Positions 26,076 through 33,890 of a stretch of 64,000 nt of DNA are shown here, in pieces. Position 1 is the stretch's first letter. Each line of letters begins with the position of its first letter. The position numbers and the translations under genes were made by a program. The notes under the pieces were generated by a model. The model did no database searches, had not been told where the DNA came from, and was given only the letters and a program-made list of their open reading frames with translations. The DNA comes from Mucilaginibacter galii (lineage in GTDB: Bacteria; Bacteroidota; Bacteroidia; Sphingobacteriales; Sphingobacteriaceae), in the NCBI RefSeq assembly GCF_014635825.1, contig NZ_BMDO01000011.1, forward strand, positions 1 to 64,000, read 5' to 3'.

Positions 26076-26675
26076 TTATTCATTAGCGGCTATACTACTA
26101 CTAATGAGGTGGGCCCAAACGGTGTATCCGGCCGCACTTAAATGTAAACCATCGTCGCCAAAATACTGTTTGTCGGGTAGGCCGTCAGCATTCAGCATAG
26201 CTTTAAAAATATTGATGAACCGCCAGTTATCTTCCTGCTTTATAATTTCGCTCTCAATTAAATTGTTGGCGTATTTAAATTTATCGGCTATTTGCCAGCG
26301 ACTGGGGCTGGGCTTTAACGAAACGTAATAACAAGGTATGCTGCCACCAAACCTGTTGCGCACTTTTACCACCAGTTCCTGGAAAAACAGGAACACTTCT
26401 TCCGGACTGCGTCCATCGCCCAAATCATTATCGCCAGCGTAAACCACCAGGCGCTTGGGGTTAAACGGCATCATCAACCTGTCGAAAAACCACACACAGG
26501 CAGCCAGTGTAGAACCGCCGAAGCCCAGGTTAACCGGCTTTAGGTGAGCCATATCCTGGTAAAGTGTGTTCCATAACCGTATGCTCGAACTGCCGTAAAA
26601 AACCGTTTCGGGTTCATAGCAGGTTTTCAAACTTTCTTTCTCTAAGGCTTTCACCTCATCTTCGTACCAATACAT
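26076..26675 (-). CDS. SGNH/GDSL hydrolase
   Basis: This is a 199-residue SGNH-fold esterase without a signal peptide. Block I is FYGSSSIRLW (nucleophile ~Ser30), block II is NLGFGGST with the oxyanion Gly, block III is YAGDNDLGDG with Asn, and block V is DGLHLSAAGYTVW with the catalytic Asp and His. All four catalytic blocks are present. Related proteins act on acylated sugars or lysophospholipids. It is 62 nt upstream of the esterase gene, in the same direction. Confidence 0.9.
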   Translation of the reverse strand: MYWYEDEVKALEKESLKTCYEPETVFYGSSSIRLWNTLYQDMAHLKPVNLGFGGSTLAACVWFFDRLMMPFNPKRLVVYAGDNDLGDGRSPEEVFLFFQELVVKVRNRFGGSIPCYYVSLKPSPSRWQIADKFKYANNLIESEIIKQEDNWRFINIFKAMLNADGLPDKQYFGDDGLHLSAAGYTVWAHLISSSIAANE

Positions 26676-26908
26676 GGTGTAATATTATAAAAAATGCTTT
26701 AGTATTTTGTGCACCATTGCAGGCTGCAAAATCAACAATTTAAACTCAAAAAGTTCTGTTGAGTGTCTAAATAAATAGTTCACTAATCCCTCTCTACCCT
26801 CCCGATGGAGGGAATTACGCTATGTTAAATGCGAACAAACTATTGCCGAATAAACTTTATCATCACTTTCGCTCGAGGCCATGGAGGAATTTACCCAACA
26901 ATGCAAAA
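26676..26908. other. intergenic region without recognised gene
   Basis: It holds a weak CCCTCTCTACCCTCCCGATGG-GGG half-hairpin near 26790 and no supported gene on either strand. Confidence 0.4.
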
Positions 26909-26943
26909 CAAAAGAGGTGCCTGCTTAGCAAGCACCTCTTTAA
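26909..26943 (-). terminator. terminator of hsp20 gene
   Basis: AAAGAGGTGC (26911-26920) pairs with GCACCTCTTT (26932-26941). It lies ~22 nt past the Hsp20 stop codon and ends in a T-rich run on the minus strand. Confidence 0.8.
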
Positions 26944-26964
26944 AAAGGAGATCATAAAAACAAC

Positions 26965-27405
26965 TTACTTAATGTCGATCTGACGACTTACCGCTTTCGC
27001 TTCTTCTTTTTTGGCTACATCAATTTGCAGTACGCCATCATTGTAAACGGCCTCAATACGGCTATCGTCGGCAGTTTTGGGCAGGGTAAACGAGCGTACG
27101 AACGAGGTATAGCTAAACTCGCGCTTATTGTACTTCTTGTGGGTTTCGTTGTTTTCAGCACGTTGCTCAACCGATACGGTTAGCATGTTGCGCTCGGTAG
27201 AAATTTTAAAATCTTGTTTGCGTAAGCCCGGGGCCGCCAGTTCAATGTGGTAAGCTTCGGGTGTTTCGCTGATGTTCACGGCCGGTACGCGCGATGTCAT
27301 GCGGTCGGCCACGAAGGCATCGTTAAAGAAGTTTTCAAAAATGTCGGTAAAACCCGGCATTAAAGCATTGTTGCTTTTGTCACTATTCCATTTAACCAAA
27401 CTCAT
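26965..27405 (-). CDS. Hsp20/alpha-crystallin small heat-shock protein
   Basis: This ATP-independent holdase has 146 residues. The alpha-crystallin domain spans about 42-135: AYHIELAAPGLRKQDFKISTE, then the FVRSFTLPKTADDSRIEAVYNDGVLQIDVAKK strands that form the dimer. It ends with the IxI-like QIDIK motif that occupies the neighbour's groove. A TAGGAGGAAC Shine-Dalgarno site (27412-27421) lies 8 nt before the ATG. That is rare in this phylum and suggests high expression. It is monocistronic. Confidence 0.95.
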   Translation of the reverse strand: MSLVKWNSDKSNNALMPGFTDIFENFFNDAFVADRMTSRVPAVNISETPEAYHIELAAPGLRKQDFKISTERNMLTVSVEQRAENNETHKKYNKREFSYTSFVRSFTLPKTADDSRIEAVYNDGVLQIDVAKKEEAKAVSRQIDIK

Positions 27406-27413
27406 AGCTTGTT

Positions 27414-27418
27414 CCTCC
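27414..27418 (-). promoter_or_regulatory. strong Shine-Dalgarno site of hsp20
   Basis: The minus strand reads TAGGAGGAAC, with GGAGG 8 nt before the ATG. Most genes in this window lack a visible SD, so it stands out and fixes the start at 27405. Confidence 0.75.
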
Positions 27419-27607
27419 TAAAATTTGTTTTAAATTGAATGAACTATAAATTAATTAACTGATTTACAACCATACGTAATCAACACCTGTGCCAAAGGTA
27501 TTAACCAATATAGATCCCCAAAAACTGACGTATGAAAAATATTTTTCTGAAAAACTTTCAGTTTTAGATGCCATTTTTTCGCAACGTAAGCCTTTTTTTC
27601 AGTTTGT

Positions 27608-27672
27608 AACTGACAGTTCAATTAAATAACTGATATACCAGTTGTAAAACTGAACTACAAGTTATATATTTG
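27608..27672 (+). promoter_or_regulatory. promoter and phased operator of blaI-M56 operon
   Basis: A TTG (27642-27644) and TATATTTG (27665-27672) are 20 nt apart and end 4 nt before the ATG. AACTG half-sites start at 27608, 27628 and 27648, exactly 20 bp apart. Inverted CAGTT partners are at 27614 and 27639. Such repeated half-sites over the promoter are what a dimeric MecI/BlaI repressor would bind. Confidence 0.6.
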
Positions 27673-27676
27673 AAAT

Positions 27677-28036
27677 ATGGAACCGTTGACTAAGGCAGAA
27701 GAACGCGTAATGCAGGCATTATGGGATTTAAAGACCGCTTTCGTAAAAGATGTCATTGCCAAACTAACCGATGAGCCAAAGCCGCCCTACAACACCATTT
27801 CATCGGTAGTTAGGCAGTTGGAGAAAAAAGGATATGTGGGGTATAAAGCTTACGGCAAAACTTACGAGTACTTCCCACTCATTACCAAGAGTGCTTACCG
27901 TAAGAATGCTTTTTTCAAACTGTTTACCAATTACTTTGACCACTCGGCCGAGGCGCTGCTGAGCTTTATGGTGAAAGAGAAAAGCCTGACTGCAAAAGAG
28001 CTTAAAGAGATCAAAAAATTGATAGACAAACAATAA
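27677..28036 (+). CDS. BlaI/MecI/CopY family transcriptional repressor
   Basis: The 119-residue winged-helix repressor starts MEPLTKAEERVMQALWDLKTAFVKDVI and contains KPPYNTISSVVRQLEKKGYVGYKAYGKTYEYFPL, the recognition helix and wing of the Penicillinase_R family. The C-terminal helices mediate dimerisation. In this family the repressor is inactivated by cleavage, often by a partner M56 protease, which here is encoded 5 nt downstream. It probably represses its own operon through the AACTG/CAGTT sites over its promoter. Confidence 0.95.
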   Translation: MEPLTKAEERVMQALWDLKTAFVKDVIAKLTDEPKPPYNTISSVVRQLEKKGYVGYKAYGKTYEYFPLITKSAYRKNAFFKLFTNYFDHSAEALLSFMVKEKSLTAKELKEIKKLIDKQ

Positions 28037-28041
28037 CCGCT

Positions 28042-29343
28042 ATGGAAATACTGACTAACCTGGGTAAAATATCCATCTGCATGGCGGTGTGTTACCTACC
28101 CTACTATTTTGTATTTAGGAAGTATACCTTTTTCACGCTTAACCGGTGGTATTTGCTATCGTCGTTAATGGTTAGTTTGCTTATACCCTTCATCCATATT
28201 AAAACTACTCATGCGAATGGCTTTAACAGGAAAATATCCATCGAAGAAATGAGGGAAACCGGCGCTATCATTGAGAATATATTGGTACCTGCTAAACACC
28301 TGGCCATCAACTGGCTGCAAGTTACCCAGTGGATATATATTTCGGTAACAGTTATACTGGCAGCAAGGCTATTGTTTACAGTTGTTTTGATACTTTATAA
28401 AGCACTAAAACACGGAAAGGTGGTAAACGGGCAACGCGTAATTTACCACCTTTCGGGTCATAACTCTTCATTTTTTAATATTTTATTCTTAGATATAAAC
28501 GGATTAACCGAAGATGAACGGCAAACCGTTTTGGCTCACGAACAGGCCCACGTACGCTTAGCACATTCGGCCGATAATTTATTTACAGCAGTGCTCAAAG
28601 TTGTCTTTTGGTTCAATCCTTTCATTTACCTCATGGCTAACAGCCTGCGTCAAAATCACGAATTTGAGGTAGATGCCTTAATAGCCTCCAAACAAAATCC
28701 TAAAACCTACGCCGGACTATTATATAGGATGTCGGCTTGCAATAAGTTACAGATATTGAACCAGTTTAACTCGGGCGGCTTAAAAAGCCGGGTTAATATG
28801 CTATTTAAAAGCAAAACCCACACGAACCGCAAATTGCAATACCTTGTTGCGTTGTTGTTTTTGGGCATCTTCAGTTCAGGCTTTATATTGGAGGGCAAAA
28901 CTATCACCGATAAATTACCGCATATAGGCAACGTACTGCTACGTAAATTCGCCAAACCCGGCCCTCCCGCCACCAGCACTTTTCGCATGAGCAAGGAAGT
29001 GTATTTGCCCATTGCAAAGCGTGATACCGCACCCACACCTAAGCGTAGTGACATTACGAAAGATACCACCCGCATAAACGCCTGGGCCAATGACTCTACT
29101 TATGTAGATGTAGAAAAAGGCATTACCCATTTATACGGCGATGCGCATGTTACTTATGGCAATATCCAGATCATAGCCGGTTACATCAGAATCAATAAAA
29201 CCAACGGTACCATATTTGCCAAACATGCCAAAATAGAAAGCCTCAAACCTTCATTTAAAGAGAATGCCTTAACTGCCGATTCGCTCACTTTCAATTTGAA
29301 AACCCGCAGGGCTATCACCTTTAATGCCACAGAAGTACAGTAG
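28042..29343 (+). CDS. BlaR1-like M56 peptidase with C-terminal LptA/OstA-like domain
   Basis: This is a membrane metalloprotease and signal transducer. Four membrane helices (~10-25, 37-53, 97-118 and 185-200, by eye) flank the zinc motif HEQAH at 166-170, with HEFEVDALI (206-214) as the third ligand region. A fifth helix is at ~266-284. After a linker, residues ~353-430 read like an OstA/LptA beta-jellyroll: YVDVEKGITHLYGDAHVTYG, then IIAGYIRINKTNGTIFAKHA and LTADSLTFNLKTRRAIT. The usual BlaR1 C terminus is a penicillin-binding domain, which is absent. It probably senses an envelope signal and triggers BlaI loss. Confidence 0.85.
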   Translation: MEILTNLGKISICMAVCYLPYYFVFRKYTFFTLNRWYLLSSLMVSLLIPFIHIKTTHANGFNRKISIEEMRETGAIIENILVPAKHLAINWLQVTQWIYISVTVILAARLLFTVVLILYKALKHGKVVNGQRVIYHLSGHNSSFFNILFLDINGLTEDERQTVLAHEQAHVRLAHSADNLFTAVLKVVFWFNPFIYLMANSLRQNHEFEVDALIASKQNPKTYAGLLYRMSACNKLQILNQFNSGGLKSRVNMLFKSKTHTNRKLQYLVALLFLGIFSSGFILEGKTITDKLPHIGNVLLRKFAKPGPPATSTFRMSKEVYLPIAKRDTAPTPKRSDITKDTTRINAWANDSTYVDVEKGITHLYGDAHVTYGNIQIIAGYIRINKTNGTIFAKHAKIESLKPSFKENALTADSLTFNLKTRRAITFNATEVQ

Positions 29344-29425
29344 TCGGCTTTAAAGTTTTTAAATAAGCAGGGCCTGTCTGCAATAAACTTAAAGTTGTGC
29401 AGTTTCATAAAAACACAACCTTACT

Positions 29426-30112
29426 ATGCCATCACTTATTTGCAAAACCCTGGGGCTTATTTTTTCGCTTACGCTTTTACATTCGTTTGTTTTTGCACAA
29501 ACCAGCACTCTATTTAAAACCAACCAGCGCTTTGGTTCAGCTGCTACCTTTAACTTAGATACTGGCAAAATCTTAAAGAAAGCCAGAAAACACCTTAACC
29601 GGCCCGATACCACGCACAAACCGGCCATAGCCGTTAGGAGGTCGGCCGTAATACCGGGCTGGGGACAAGTGTACAACCGCACCTGGTGGAAACTTCCTAT
29701 TGTTTACACTACGCTGGGCTTATTCGGCAGATCGGTGGTGGTGAGCCAGCGCAGTTATAAACAATATCTTGAAGTTTATAAGTTGGTGAATGACCCAACC
29801 CGCCCGCGCCCGCCCGTAGGCGACCCGGTACGCACCTTATACGAACAAAACAGCGGGTCTACCCCAAGCCGCCTTGATAATATACAAAGCAATTACCAGC
29901 GCAATATGCAATTAAGCGTACTTAGCTTTATAGGCTTTTGGGGCGTACAGGTCATAGATGCTTACATTGACGCCAAGTTCATTCACTCGTATAGTATTGA
30001 CCGCAATTTGAGCGTTGATATTACGCCGGGTATTGCTATAACCCAAGCAAACTATCCCACTGGTAATGCTCCATTGGTTACTCCAGTTATGAAGTTACTA
30101 GTGACTATATAG
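29426..30112 (+). CDS. DUF5683 domain protein
   Basis: The signal peptide is MPSLICKTLGLIFSLTLLHSFVFAQ. A spacer follows, then the DUF5683 core (~70-228): RRSAVIPGWGQVYNRTWWKLPIVY, a hydrophobic segment TLGLFGRSVVV, and LSFIGFWGVQVIDAYIDAKF. The PGWGQ-YN motif is the family hallmark. It is probably an inner-membrane or periplasmic protein with two membrane-associated segments. In Bacteroidota the gene is often near cell-wall or chromosome-partition genes. Here it follows the BlaI-M56 operon by 82 nt. Confidence 0.88.
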   Translation: MPSLICKTLGLIFSLTLLHSFVFAQTSTLFKTNQRFGSAATFNLDTGKILKKARKHLNRPDTTHKPAIAVRRSAVIPGWGQVYNRTWWKLPIVYTTLGLFGRSVVVSQRSYKQYLEVYKLVNDPTRPRPPVGDPVRTLYEQNSGSTPSRLDNIQSNYQRNMQLSVLSFIGFWGVQVIDAYIDAKFIHSYSIDRNLSVDITPGIAITQANYPTGNAPLVTPVMKLLVTI

Positions 30113-30115
30113 CAA

Positions 30116-33100
30116 TCATCTGATAATGGTAAGACTTCCCGAAAACAAATTACAGCCCGAACCAAGATTAATAATATAAAAATAAGTACCTATCGGTAAG
30201 GGCTGCCCGTTACGCGTACCATCAAAAGCTGATGCATATCCTCTTGACTCAAAAACTTTTTGCCCATTGCGGTTAAAGAGTTGAACCTGCGCCGCAGGGT
30301 AATTTTCCATTCCTTTAATTTGCCATAGATCATTTATCCCGTCGCCATTAGGCGTAATGGTATTGGGTATGGTGGTGCCTGAAACACCTACCGCAACCAG
30401 TACTTCGGTACGCTGGCTTTCACAACTACCCAATAAGCGGCTTATGTAAATGCTTCGGCTATCTTTTACATTAACAGTTAACCTGCTGCTTTTTTGTTCG
30501 GCAATAACCTTATTGCCGGTTTTGCTATCATAAATACGGTAAGTATACCCCGTACCCGGATTGGCAACATTAACCACAGCCTGCCCCGGCCCGCAAAGCT
30601 GAATGTTAGAAGCCACCACAGGAGCAGCTAAAGCCGATGTTTGGTTTTGTATGGTATACGTATGGCTCACCATGTCGCAGCCGGTGGCATCTGTTACCTG
30701 CAATTCGTAAGTACCTTCGGTCACGTTAATTAATGCAGCGGTTGAGGCTATTTGTCCACCTGCGCTGTTGAGCCATTTATAGGTATAAGGCTGCTTTCCA
30801 CCTGTAATAGCCACATTTTGAATACTGCCTAACTTTTGCGTGCACTGGTCATCTGTTTTCACTTCCGAATTAAGTGTAATTTCCATAGGTGCAATACGGC
30901 TAATGGCATATGCCAGATAGGCGCTCTCGCAACCGTTATCATCAGTCACGTAGAGTTGATAAGTACCGGCATCCAAATTTTGCAACAACGCATTATGCCC
31001 GATGGTTACCCCGCTATTATTCTCCCAGCGTACTGCCTTTGGTTGTTGAGTGTCGAAGATCACTTGTATACTGCCATTATCTTGGTTGCAATAAGCTGGG
31101 GTTAACACTTTAGTAGATGTATAACCACTATTGATTTGTTGTTTAACAATAGTATACTCCATGCTTACTTTACTACAAGTAGCATTTAAAGCCACCAAAT
31201 GGTACTTACCCGGCCCAACATTGCTTAAATTTAAAGTAGTGCCCACCAGTTGGTCGTTGTTATCCCGCCATTCGTACGTACTGGCCCCTATAGTATTTAT
31301 ACCGGTAATGCTTCCATTGTTATTATTGCAGGTAGTATTGGTTTGGTTAACGCCCGATACATCAATGATAATGCTATTGGTCTCCGTTATTTCAAATGCC
31401 GATGAGTACACCGGCCCGCAGTCCGAATCATCGTTCACCTGCAAGATATACTTCCCGGCGGGCTGATTTTTCAGGTCTTTAGTAGTAGCTACCACTTGGT
31501 TTTGAGCATTTTTCCAGCTGTATTTGAGTGTTCCTGTGCCACCTGTAATAGTTAAGTTAATTACACCGCCGGTACTTTGATTACACGGGGTAGATTGGAT
31601 GGAGGCGGTGGTTTCGTCGATATTGGGGCCGGTGGTGTTCTTGATGGTAATGGGGCCATATTCTGTTGTGCAACTTGAGGAACTAACTTTAATTGTATAA
31701 TTTCCTGCAGCCAAGTTTGTGATGTCTCTTGTCTGAGCAACTTGTTTACCGTCCTGATCAAACCATGCATAAGTTAACTGACTACCACTGGAGGTTGATG
31801 CAAAAAGATTTGTGATGCTACCATTTGACTTACCACACTCCGAATTCTTTACTGCTATAAAAGAGCTATATATCTGTGGTCTTGCATCTTGTATGGTAAA
31901 ATAATCAGATTCGACTGTGCAAAACTCACCAATAATTAACTTATATCTACCAGGAACAGCATTCTTCAATTCTAATTCAGTAGAAACGATTTCTCCTTTC
32001 TCATTAATCCATTTTATCTTTTCTGTATTACTTACCTCTATACCTGCTATTTTACCACTTTGTCCACAATCAAAATTAGTTACCACTACTTTGGCTGCGT
32101 TAATCAAAGGTTTAGTGAAGTGGGATGACTGCTTTAGTACGTGTGCATTAGCAATAATACTTCGTGTATAAGATTTTGTAAAATTATATTGCCATTCGCC
32201 TGTAGACGATGCGATTGTATTGCCGATAAAGGTTTCAGGAGAACAATTCGTACAGTCATCACTGGCAAAAACATCAACCGAGGCACCTGGAGTTGCAAGC
32301 CCTTTTATATACGAAGCTGTAAGCTGTGAAGTTGTTATTGTAGGAATGGTAATTAACCCATTGGCGCTGTATTCTTTATATGTTACACATTTGAAAGAGT
32401 TACGGAGCACTTTAACATATTTCGAATTCCAGTTAACTATCCCAGTAGTTGTATAGGCTATCTTGTTTCCATCGTCAGGATTCTCACTTCCTATCACTAC
32501 TTCTGCATTTACACTTTCCAGAAAAACTGCAACCCCGTCGCCGGGATGAGCCTTTTTTAAATTAAGTGGTATGATACCACTTTTATCAATTCCAAACCAG
32601 TTGTGCTCAATGTTTATATTTCCATCTACAGAATAGAACTTTATAGCCCCGGTAGAAAAATGGGTCATGAGATTATCTCTAAATAAGAACTTAACCTTCG
32701 GTTGAACATCTGTAGTGTTAATAATACTACCTGATACTACGATACTGGTACCATCGAAAGAATGATCGGTTGTTACGCCATCACTATAAATAGAAAAATA
32801 GTTATTAATTATATTAAATGCACTTGTTGTTTGTGTTTGCTTAAGTGTAATGGTAAGTCCACTAATAAATGTATTAGTTTTATTAGTGCCTCCTATATTA
32901 ACATTAGTTACTTCATTTAAATCAATTCCGCCTGAACAAACAGCCTGAAAAGCATATGGACTTTGGCCGAACAAATTATCTGCAAACTCAATCCCATCTA
33001 TATTTTTAAAACGCAGATTTCCATAGTTATACCCATTAAAAACATTTCCTTTATTTTGACCGCCAATTATGATATTTTTTGCATTTGTAATTTGCATGGT

Positions 33101-33541
33101 TGTATGAGCCGCCGCATCTGGATCGGAAATGCATGGATTAGAAGTATCTAAAAAATATAGTCCATAAAATTCCACCTGCTCTACATCTTTCCCTTTAAAT
33201 AATATAATTGTGATTTTGTTACGAAGCGTTTTGAGGATAACCTTAGCGCTGCTTAAACCTAATTTCGCTCCATTTTGAGTTGATCCGTCAATTGATAAAT
33301 TTGAACTTAAATCGGGTAAATCACTTGTCAAATTAATCGTGCGCCCGGCCTCGCTCACATCCGGCAAATTAAAGTTGATATAATCCTTTTCTGTATTGCC
33401 ATTAGCGGCCGCTTTGGTCAAAGCTTCGCGCAGTGTGCCGGGGCCTGCATCGGCATTACTAATTACCACAAAAGTTTCGGCGAGGGATACCGTTGCACAA
33501 CAAAGTGTAAGAAATAGTGATAAATATATACGCAGCAACAT
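30116..33541 (-). CDS. large T9SS-exported protein with beta-helix and gliding-type C-terminal domain
   Basis: From ATG 33541 the protein has 1141 residues. A signal peptide (MLLRIYLSLFLTLCCATVSLAE) is followed by a right-handed beta-helix region (to ~440) that starts FVVISNADAGPGTLREAL, as in many T9SS cargo proteins. Then come about five SprB-like ~75-residue repeats with patterns such as CGQSNGSI-type N-x-G-S-I and YTYKWLNSAGG. The C terminus is the type B sorting domain: NTITPNGDGINDLWQIKGMENYPAAQVQLFNRNGQKVFES ... PIGTYFYIINL. It should be secreted to the cell surface. The 18 codons above the chosen start are not signal-like. The ligand is unknown. Confidence 0.9.
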   Translation of the reverse strand: MLLRIYLSLFLTLCCATVSLAETFVVISNADAGPGTLREALTKAAANGNTEKDYINFNLPDVSEAGRTINLTSDLPDLSSNLSIDGSTQNGAKLGLSSAKVILKTLRNKITIILFKGKDVEQVEFYGLYFLDTSNPCISDPDAAAHTTMQITNAKNIIIGGQNKGNVFNGYNYGNLRFKNIDGIEFADNLFGQSPYAFQAVCSGGIDLNEVTNVNIGGTNKTNTFISGLTITLKQTQTTSAFNIINNYFSIYSDGVTTDHSFDGTSIVVSGSIINTTDVQPKVKFLFRDNLMTHFSTGAIKFYSVDGNINIEHNWFGIDKSGIIPLNLKKAHPGDGVAVFLESVNAEVVIGSENPDDGNKIAYTTTGIVNWNSKYVKVLRNSFKCVTYKEYSANGLITIPTITTSQLTASYIKGLATPGASVDVFASDDCTNCSPETFIGNTIASSTGEWQYNFTKSYTRSIIANAHVLKQSSHFTKPLINAAKVVVTNFDCGQSGKIAGIEVSNTEKIKWINEKGEIVSTELELKNAVPGRYKLIIGEFCTVESDYFTIQDARPQIYSSFIAVKNSECGKSNGSITNLFASTSSGSQLTYAWFDQDGKQVAQTRDITNLAAGNYTIKVSSSSCTTEYGPITIKNTTGPNIDETTASIQSTPCNQSTGGVINLTITGGTGTLKYSWKNAQNQVVATTKDLKNQPAGKYILQVNDDSDCGPVYSSAFEITETNSIIIDVSGVNQTNTTCNNNNGSITGINTIGASTYEWRDNNDQLVGTTLNLSNVGPGKYHLVALNATCSKVSMEYTIVKQQINSGYTSTKVLTPAYCNQDNGSIQVIFDTQQPKAVRWENNSGVTIGHNALLQNLDAGTYQLYVTDDNGCESAYLAYAISRIAPMEITLNSEVKTDDQCTQKLGSIQNVAITGGKQPYTYKWLNSAGGQIASTAALINVTEGTYELQVTDATGCDMVSHTYTIQNQTSALAAPVVASNIQLCGPGQAVVNVANPGTGYTYRIYDSKTGNKVIAEQKSSRLTVNVKDSRSIYISRLLGSCESQRTEVLVAVGVSGTTIPNTITPNGDGINDLWQIKGMENYPAAQVQLFNRNGQKVFESRGYASAFDGTRNGQPLPIGTYFYIINLGSGCNLFSGSLTIIR

Positions 33542-33646
33542 GGTTTGGTTGTTGCTTACTAAACTACAAAAAATTAGGTATTTATATATATCCACAAGTT
33601 AGAAGTCAGCATTCAGGGACAATACAATTAACACGACTTGTTTTCA

Positions 33647-33728
33647 GCGTTAAGGATAGGAGCGGATACCGGCCCGTGGCTAAGGCCTGTGCGGTATGAG
33701 CGGATAAGCCAGCCCCGAAGGTAACGCC
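33647..33728 (+). repeat. Dispersed repeat family A, copy 4
   Basis: It runs GCGTTAAGGATAGGAGCGG..., ...GGCCTGTGCGGTATGAGCGG and ends GGTAACGCC. It is more diverged from copy 3 than copy 1 is. It lies between the T9SS gene and the helicase gene, just before a CAAGAGTCAAG tract (33738-33766). Confidence 0.75.
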
Positions 33729-33877
33729 CTTAAAAGGGAGTCAAGAGTACAAAGCCAAGAGTCAAGACACTTATCCTTTCTCCATACGTCTACAATTTTG
33801 GGTCCTCACTCTTTTTGCAAAACTCCTTCCTCCCCAAATCCTTTCTCCATACTAAATTCCTTGGCTTTCCGTATCTT

Positions 33878-33885
33878 TACTTTTG
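33878..33885 (+). promoter_or_regulatory. -7 box for helicase gene, possibly leaderless
   Basis: TACTTTTG ends 2 nt before ATG 33888 and 5 nt before ATG 33891. Transcription starting 6-7 nt downstream would give a leaderless mRNA starting at 33891. Confidence 0.5.
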
Positions 33886-33890
33886 TGATG

